Shown here piece by piece: positions 17,127-21,595 of a stretch of 21,595 nucleotides of DNA. The position numbers and the translations under genes are program-made. The stretch comes from Proteobacteria bacterium UBA3588. GTDB taxonomy: Bacteria; Pseudomonadota; Gammaproteobacteria; Thiohalomonadales; Thiohalomonadaceae. Location: assembly GCA_002376325.1 (NCBI GenBank), contig DFMR01000162.1, forward strand, positions 1-21,595, read 5' to 3'. Under the pieces are notes generated by a model. It had not been told where the DNA came from. It saw nothing but the letters and a program-made list of their open reading frames with translations, and made no database searches. Every line of letters starts with the position of its first letter. Positions within the stretch are counted from its first letter, which is position 1.

Positions 17127-17551
17127 ACAAAGATGAAAACCACCAGCACCAACAAGAGGCGCTTGTGCGCTGGGATGCAATATACAGGGCCGCAAGGCGG
17201 ACGAACCTTAGTGCCTTCTCCGAAGACGGCCACAGCAGCGGGACGGCACCGGTGTGCGTGCCGTAGCCGCACACTCTGGAAGGAAATGTGCTCTGCGTTC
17301 CAGTGCAAAGGCATAGACACACGCAAGTTCCGCTTTCTTATGAGTCGGAATAGCCGGAATGGGTCAGATAGCGCCGGATGACGCTCCGGACGCAAAGCTG
17401 CCAGCAGCGGACATCGGCGGCCACCCCATGGTTGCGCAGAAATTCCCTCACCGGCAGCATGCCAATATCCTGGCGGCATCCGTATCATTGGCAATGCAGT
17501 GACGGCTAAATAGGTGTGCCGAAATACTGGCCATATCACCCCTCATCCCGG

Positions 17552-17572
17552 CCTTCTCCCTGAGGGAGAAGG
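17552..17572. repeat. REP-like inverted repeat
   Basis: CCTTCTCCC (17552-17560) and GGGAGAAGG (17564-17572) form a perfect 9-bp stem with loop TGA, preceded by CCCCTCATCCCGG. Elements of this style (CCTCATCCC followed by CCTTCTCCC-GGGAGAAGG) are common dispersed intergenic repeats in proteobacteria. There is no T-run, so it is not a standard terminator. Only one copy is seen here. Confidence 0.55.
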
Positions 17573-17738
17573 AGAAAGCGGTGGACATCATTTCGGAACG
17601 GCTATTTGGAGCAACGGCGGGTTGTTGGCTGTGCGATCGAGAAATTCACCTTTGGCTGGCTCGCTTGCCCATGACAGGCACGATGCGTGCGCAGCACTTG
17701 TTGGCTCGCATCAAATACTCAGCAGGTATCGCAACTGT

Positions 17739-19055
17739 TCAGAAATAATATCTGGCATACACCTCGAATTTCGCGCTGTTCTGCTTGGACCCGAAGTCGC
17801 TAAAGTGATCGCCATAAAGCAAATAGAGCCGCGCCCGCAACTCAATATTATTGATTCCGGTATAGAGCAATTCCGGCGTCAGCGAAAAGCTCTTGTCCTC
17901 TATGTCGGCCATCAAGGTAACGGCGGGCGTGAAATAGACGACGCCGAAGGCGTCTTGCCGGCTCGCCCTGAAGTACAAGTAATTGCGCATCGGGGTCGGG
18001 CCGCCGTATGCGCTTTGACTTAGGGCCTGGGCATTCTGGAGGAGAGAGGTATCACCCGTTGCTTGGTACCGGGCGACCGCGTTATCGACGAGGCGATAGA
18101 AATTGGTCGCTTCCGAACCCGAGAAGCCAGAGCCATTGTGATAGTACTCGGCGATATAGGTGGTTTGCTCTTCGGTGAGATAGCGGAGGCCGAACAGATA
18201 GCTTTCAACGTTTTCTTGCTGCAAGTTCACTTGGCCTGCCGTGTTCACCACCTGCTGCTGCATGTTGGACAGGTAGGCCCATTCACCATGCACCTCCATG
18301 TTGGAACCGACGTTGCGCGAAAAATCCAAGCCGAAACGGGCAGTCTTGCTGCCGCCGCTCAAGTACACCAGATCGATGTCGGTATCGCGATAAAGGAGAT
18401 AGAGTTTTCCGGCAACATTGAGATAGCCCGGCTTGCCAAAATCGCTATTCACGTCCGCATTGACCGGCAACAACACGGGCGTAAAGGCGACGGTCTGGAG
18501 CGGCCCATTGAAACTGCGGATGAAATCCGCGGCAACGAAGGTGTAACCCTCACGGGCAAGGGTCGGGTCGTTTGGATCCTTGGGTCGCTGGACGAAGCCT
18601 ACCGGGTTCCAGGCATAGCCCTTGCCCCAGTCGAGGGTCTTCTTGCCCGCCTCCAGGGTGAAATCCGGATCGGGCTTTAAGGAGAGGTATGCCTCGAAAA
18701 ATTTGTTGTCGCGTTGGTACGATGTCTGGTCCTGGGCAACGTACGAATTGGTCAGGAAGTTGAAGGACACAATGCCGTGACTGTACTTGCCCTTGAGTTG
18801 CAATGTGCCGGTGCTGCGATCCAGCCTATCCGGGCCGGACGGGGCAGGATAGTTGAGTTCGTAAGATGGTGCACCGCGGTTCAGTATCGAATCCTCCTGC
18901 CGGAACTCGACGTAGCCGCCGAGCTCGAACGGCTGCTTTTCGATTCCCGGGATTGTGATGCTGTCCGCTTCCGCTATCGGGGGCGCGCCCTGCGCCGTCC
19001 CGTGCATCACCAACAACGCGCAACACAAAAACGCTCGAATGCCGGCTGCTTTCAT
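17739..19055 (-). CDS. Outer-membrane beta-barrel protein of an ABC/LolA-like operon
   Basis: A 438-residue outer-membrane barrel. A signal peptide (about residues 1-24, ending HGTAQGA) precedes a region rich in alternating strands, and the protein ends EVYARYYF, a canonical BAM signal with terminal Phe. The segment LEAGKKTLDWGKGYAWNPVG resembles the R/K-G-W-G-NP region of DUF1302-type barrels, though I cannot assign the family firmly. The ATG overlaps the stop of the LolA-like gene by ATGA, so translation is coupled. It is the last gene of the operon; no clear terminator is seen after it. It likely provides the outer-membrane end of the transport path started by the ABC permease. The substrate is unknown. 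Confidence 0.8.
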   Translation of the reverse strand: MKAAGIRAFLCCALLVMHGTAQGAPPIAEADSITIPGIEKQPFELGGYVEFRQEDSILNRGAPSYELNYPAPSGPDRLDRSTGTLQLKGKYSHGIVSFNFLTNSYVAQDQTSYQRDNKFFEAYLSLKPDPDFTLEAGKKTLDWGKGYAWNPVGFVQRPKDPNDPTLAREGYTFVAADFIRSFNGPLQTVAFTPVLLPVNADVNSDFGKPGYLNVAGKLYLLYRDTDIDLVYLSGGSKTARFGLDFSRNVGSNMEVHGEWAYLSNMQQQVVNTAGQVNLQQENVESYLFGLRYLTEEQTTYIAEYYHNGSGFSGSEATNFYRLVDNAVARYQATGDTSLLQNAQALSQSAYGGPTPMRNYLYFRASRQDAFGVVYFTPAVTLMADIEDKSFSLTPELLYTGINNIELRARLYLLYGDHFSDFGSKQNSAKFEVYARYYF

Positions 19056-19804
19056 CGACGCAAATCTTGGACCCGTGACAGATAGTTGAGGGTAAATACT
19101 TCATCCGGAAACGCCCGCTTCCGTACCTGCACATCCACCATCACGGACTTGTACCCCTTGTACAGCGGACTGTCGGTTTCCAGGATTGACGGGCGCACGA
19201 TACCGCCTCCGAAATCCTTGACTCCGCTATAGTGCAGCGTCTTGATCAGGAGGCCGGATGCGGCATAGGCCTCGACCGTCCGCGGCAGAAGGGTCTTCTT
19301 GCTCACCGTCATCCGCAACCGGTCATAGGCCACTTCGTTGCTCTTGGCCTTGAGGGAGAGGATGTAGGCATCGGGCTGCTCTTTGACGGAAGCGACATTG
19401 TATTCGGCCGAGTAGTCGACGCGCAGGATATCGGCATTGTTGAACACGCCGCCCACCACGGACTGGAGGCTGGTGATGCGTATCGGCCTGCCGACATTGG
19501 GAATATATAGCCACATGTTTTCGCCGAGACGCAGGGTGGCGCGGCCCTTGTCGCTCGCCGGCGAGAGAAAGAGTGCGACGATCCTGTCACGGCCCTTTTT
19601 TACCATGTAAAGCAAATATTCCTTACGGCTGCCGTCGGGTTCGATATTGGTGAGTTTGCGGTACTGCTCATAGGATTGTGGTTCCAGATTGTGGTCCACC
19701 TGCCGCAGTATCTCGGTACCGTCGATTGCCCACGCGGGGGCGGCTGCCCCCAGCAGGAGGCAGAGCACCGCGGTTATGAACGTCCGGCAACTCCGTCTAG
19801 ACAT
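19052..19804 (-). CDS. LolA-like periplasmic protein (outer-membrane lipoprotein-sorting family)
   Basis: A 250-residue exported protein. I start it at the ATG at 19804, overlapping the permease stop by 8 bp, because MSRRSCRTFITAVLCLLLGA begins a proper signal peptide (cleavage after APAWA, residue 26). A reading from 19894 adds 30 residues that lie wholly within the permease gene. The mature part has the pattern of the LolA-like family: SRKEYLLYMVKKGRDRIVALFLSP split across residues 54-78, RATLRLGENMWLYIPNVGRP, and repeated strands around SILETDSPLYKGYKSV, consistent with a half-barrel that carries acyl chains. It lacks a lipobox. It sits between the permease and the barrel genes, the expected position for a periplasmic shuttle. 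Lipoprotein or lipid cargo is inference. Confidence 0.85.
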   Translation of the reverse strand: MSRRSCRTFITAVLCLLLGAAAPAWAIDGTEILRQVDHNLEPQSYEQYRKLTNIEPDGSRKEYLLYMVKKGRDRIVALFLSPASDKGRATLRLGENMWLYIPNVGRPIRITSLQSVVGGVFNNADILRVDYSAEYNVASVKEQPDAYILSLKAKSNEVAYDRLRMTVSKKTLLPRTVEAYAASGLLIKTLHYSGVKDFGGGIVRPSILETDSPLYKGYKSVMVDVQVRKRAFPDEVFTLNYLSRVQDLRR

Positions 19805-21044
19805 GGCGCAGGGCTCCGATCGGGTCCATCCGCGCCGCCTTCCAGGCCGGCTGGAGGCTCGCCAAGACGGCCACTGCAACGACAAGAACGGCAATCGTCA
19901 CGATGTCGCCGACGCCGATCCAGGGCGCCAATACGATGTGTTGCTGTTGACCGAAGGTAAAGGTGATCTTCCATACGTTCAGCGCATAGATCGCTATCAG
20001 GCTGATCGCTGTACCTAACAGGGTACCGGCCAATCCGAGCAACAGCCCTTCGCTCAAGAACAGGGCAAGAATGCGGGCCGGCGGCGTACCTATGGCGGAA
20101 ATGGCGCCGATTTCCCGAATCCGTTCGTATACCGCCATCATCATCACGTTCATGACGCTCACCAGAACGATGGCGACAAGCGTAATCTTGATAAACAGGG
20201 TCATCACGTCGATCATCCTGGCCAGATTGGCGAATGGAGACAGGGCCGCCCAGGTATGCACCTCAAGGATGGGCTTTCCGTCCTTGTTGGTGATTCCCGA
20301 AAGGTCGCGCTTCAGCCGGGAATAGGCCGGACTGAGTTGCGCGAGGCTCTTGAGCCGAATGGCGATCTCGCTCACCTCCGGTGTGTTCATTCTCAGGAGC
20401 TCCCGCGCATCTTCGATGTCGATATAGCCATCGCGCCCGCCTGGCCCTGAAATACTGTCCAGCACGCCGCCCACCACGAAAGTTTTTCCGTTGACCGACC
20501 CCTCAAGGTTGGTCGCGACCAGGACGATGGTGTCTCCCACCTTTATCTTCATACCCTCGGCAAGCAGGACCGGGATCAGGATTTCGCCGCGCTTCAACAA
20601 CGGCCCGTTTTCCGCGCCCTTCACCAGCCGGTCGCGCAGCAGCGGACAGGTGGCGTCTTCCATCCGCGGGTCGACGCCGTTCACGCGGACGCCCGTGGTC
20701 TCGGTGAAGTTGCTGAACATCGCGGCGAATTTGACGCGCGGCGAATAGGCCTCGACCGCGGGGTCATGGGCCAGGATGTCGCCTACCTTGCGTGCCACGC
20801 CTCCACTCATGTTCAGATTGAGCGGCAGGTTGTCGATGGAGGCGACATAACCCTTGTGGTGAATCTCCATGTCGCCAAGCACGGAATCGGTGAATTGCCC
20901 GATCATCACGCTCTTGAATGAGCCGGTAATGGAAATAAACAGCAGCACCGCGACGATTCCAATGACAATCAGCAACGAAGTCAGCGCGGTACGCCGTTGG
21001 TAGCGCAACAGATTGCGGCCTGCCATCTTGAGCACGTTAAGCAT
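19797..21044 (-). CDS. FtsX/LolE/MacB-like ABC transporter permease
   Basis: A 415-residue inner-membrane permease. The start at 21044 (MLNVLKMAGRNLLRYQRRTA) has a GGAGG ribosome site 6 bases upstream and overlaps the ATPase stop by 8 bp; a longer frame from 21068 is not favoured. Helix 1 lies at about 20-42, then a large periplasmic MacB-type domain (about 43-285), then three helices in the FtsX domain (about 285-415) with the conserved coupling motif YERIREIGAISAIGTPPARI and the ending QPAWKAARMDPIGALRHV. This four-helix fold is that of type VII exporters (LolCE, MacB, FtsX), which move substrates from membrane or periplasm rather than across the inner membrane. A single permease gene implies a homodimer. 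Confidence 0.92.
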   Translation of the reverse strand: MLNVLKMAGRNLLRYQRRTALTSLLIVIGIVAVLLFISITGSFKSVMIGQFTDSVLGDMEIHHKGYVASIDNLPLNLNMSGGVARKVGDILAHDPAVEAYSPRVKFAAMFSNFTETTGVRVNGVDPRMEDATCPLLRDRLVKGAENGPLLKRGEILIPVLLAEGMKIKVGDTIVLVATNLEGSVNGKTFVVGGVLDSISGPGGRDGYIDIEDARELLRMNTPEVSEIAIRLKSLAQLSPAYSRLKRDLSGITNKDGKPILEVHTWAALSPFANLARMIDVMTLFIKITLVAIVLVSVMNVMMMAVYERIREIGAISAIGTPPARILALFLSEGLLLGLAGTLLGTAISLIAIYALNVWKITFTFGQQQHIVLAPWIGVGDIVTIAVLVVAVAVLASLQPAWKAARMDPIGALRHV

Positions 21045-21595
21045 GGCCCACCTCCGCCACACTATCACCCGCCTGGAGCCGGCCGTCTTCGAGGGTGAAG
21101 GTCACCTCGGCTTCGGCCATTATTTTGGGGTCGTGGGTGGAAAAGATGAAGGTGGTGCCGAACTCGTCACGCATGCTCTTCATCAGCGCGATAATGCGCA
21201 AGGCCGTTGCATGATCCAGGTTCGCCGTCGGTTCGTCGGCGAGTACCAGTTCCGGATTGGTCACCAACGCCCGCGCCACCGCAATCCGCTGTTTCTGACC
21301 GCCAGAAAGCTGATCGGGCCGCTTGTCCAACTGGTCCTTCATGCCGACCGCGTCGAGCAGGGTCACGATGCGCTGGCGACGCTTTTCGGCCGGCCAGCTC
21401 TGCACCATGAGCAGAGGATATTCGATGTTTTCGTAGGCGCTGAGTACCGGTATCAGATTGAAATCCTGAAACACGAAACCGAGGTGCCTACCGCGGAACT
21501 CTGCCGCAGCACGCCTGCTGAGGTTGGCGATGTCGGTATCGAGGACGGTCAGCCTGCCGCTGGTAGGATGATCCAGGCAGCCGATCATGTTGAGC
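21037..21595 (-). CDS. LolD/MacB-like ABC transporter ATP-binding protein (5' end outside window)
   Basis: The ATPase of the operon, cut by the right end of the window, so the Walker A motif is not visible; the frame is open to 21595 (reading LNMIGCLDHPTSG at the edge). Visible motifs are the Q-loop (FVFQDFNLIP), the signature LSGGQKQR, the Walker B LVLADEPT with D-loop residues NLD, and the H-loop STHDPK. The sequence matches the LolD/MacB/FtsE group that pairs with FtsX-type permeases. Its stop overlaps the permease start by 8 bp, so the two are coupled. The true start and promoter lie beyond the window, so further upstream genes of the operon cannot be excluded. Confidence 0.93.
   Translation of the reverse strand, partial: LNMIGCLDHPTSGRLTVLDTDIANLSRRAAAEFRGRHLGFVFQDFNLIPVLSAYENIEYPLLMVQSWPAEKRRQRIVTLLDAVGMKDQLDKRPDQLSGGQKQRIAVARALVTNPELVLADEPTANLDHATALRIIALMKSMRDEFGTTFIFSTHDPKIMAEAEVTFTLEDGRLQAGDSVAEVGHA

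Larger units (their letters stand above)
17028..17738. other. Porin leader and intergenic region
   Basis: No supported gene lies in these 711 bases. The part near 17028-17130 holds the porin ribosome site, a candidate promoter and two copies of TGTGAAACAAA (17063-17073 and 17121-17131, starts 58 bases apart), the second overlapping the palindrome CACAATTGTG (17115-17124). At 17243-17274 two hairpins compete for the base at 17258. A REP-like inverted repeat lies at 17552-17572. Short open frames here show no domain or ribosome site. Confidence 0.6.

Noticed and set aside
17094..17381. 95-codon + strand frame opposite the porin leader
   Set aside because: It runs antisense through the porin promoter region with unusual composition (many Cys, Arg, Ser) and no ribosome site.
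17384..17410. Resemblance to part of a cyclic-di-GMP (GEMM) riboswitch (GGACGCAAAGC)
   Set aside because: Only the second conserved block is approximated on the + strand; the first block and the tetraloop-receptor part are missing and no gene follows in the right orientation.

Overview
The window looks like part of a chromosome from a GC-rich Gram-negative proteobacterium, most likely a gamma- or betaproteobacterium. The basis is an outer-membrane porin, a NodT-type outer-membrane lipoprotein, a LolA-like protein, chemotaxis receptors and HD-GYP proteins. The genus cannot be fixed from sequence reading alone. I see no rRNA, tRNA, CRISPR array, transposase or integrase. Most of the sequence is dense coding, with three longer gaps (2596-3327, 6731-7657, 17028-17738).

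Layout. (1) 1-2595, + strand: the 3' end of a DHA2/EmrB-type drug exporter, overlapping a NodT-type outer-membrane channel, then a universal stress protein. (2) 2596-3327: a gap holding a decayed, frameshifted copy of part of the L,D-transpeptidase gene found 6 kb further on. (3) 3328-6730: two convergent chemotaxis receptors with unusual sensors. One has its sensor-like domain at the cytoplasmic C-terminus; the other has a periplasmic domain with a c-type haem motif (CxxCH). (4) 7658-11145: an envelope block. A YdcF/ElyC-type protein converges, with a 7-bp overlap, on a two-gene minus-strand operon. That operon encodes a secreted TPR/Pro-Ala-rich protein and an L,D-transpeptidase, both ending in a similar NTF2-like domain, and it is led by a good sigma70-type promoter. 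(5) 11303-15763, + strand: two successive HD-GYP proteins, GAF-HD-GYP (with a large insertion) and 4xCBS-PAS-PAS-GAF-HD-GYP. Both keep the catalytic residues expected of cyclic-di-GMP phosphodiesterases. (6) 15868-17027, minus strand: a general porin with a textbook rho-independent terminator. (7) 17739-21595, minus strand: a tightly coupled operon of ABC ATPase (cut by the window end), FtsX/LolE-like permease, LolA-like periplasmic protein and outer-membrane beta-barrel.

How the parts fit. The dominant theme is envelope biology and signalling: drug efflux, peptidoglycan cross-linking, outer-membrane proteins, redox or gas chemotaxis and cyclic-di-GMP turnover. The most interesting candidate system is the last operon. 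Its four parts span inner membrane, periplasm and outer membrane, and all three visible junctions are overlapping genes, which suggests one dedicated trans-envelope lipid or lipoprotein trafficking machine distinct from housekeeping LolCDE-LolA. This is inference from architecture.
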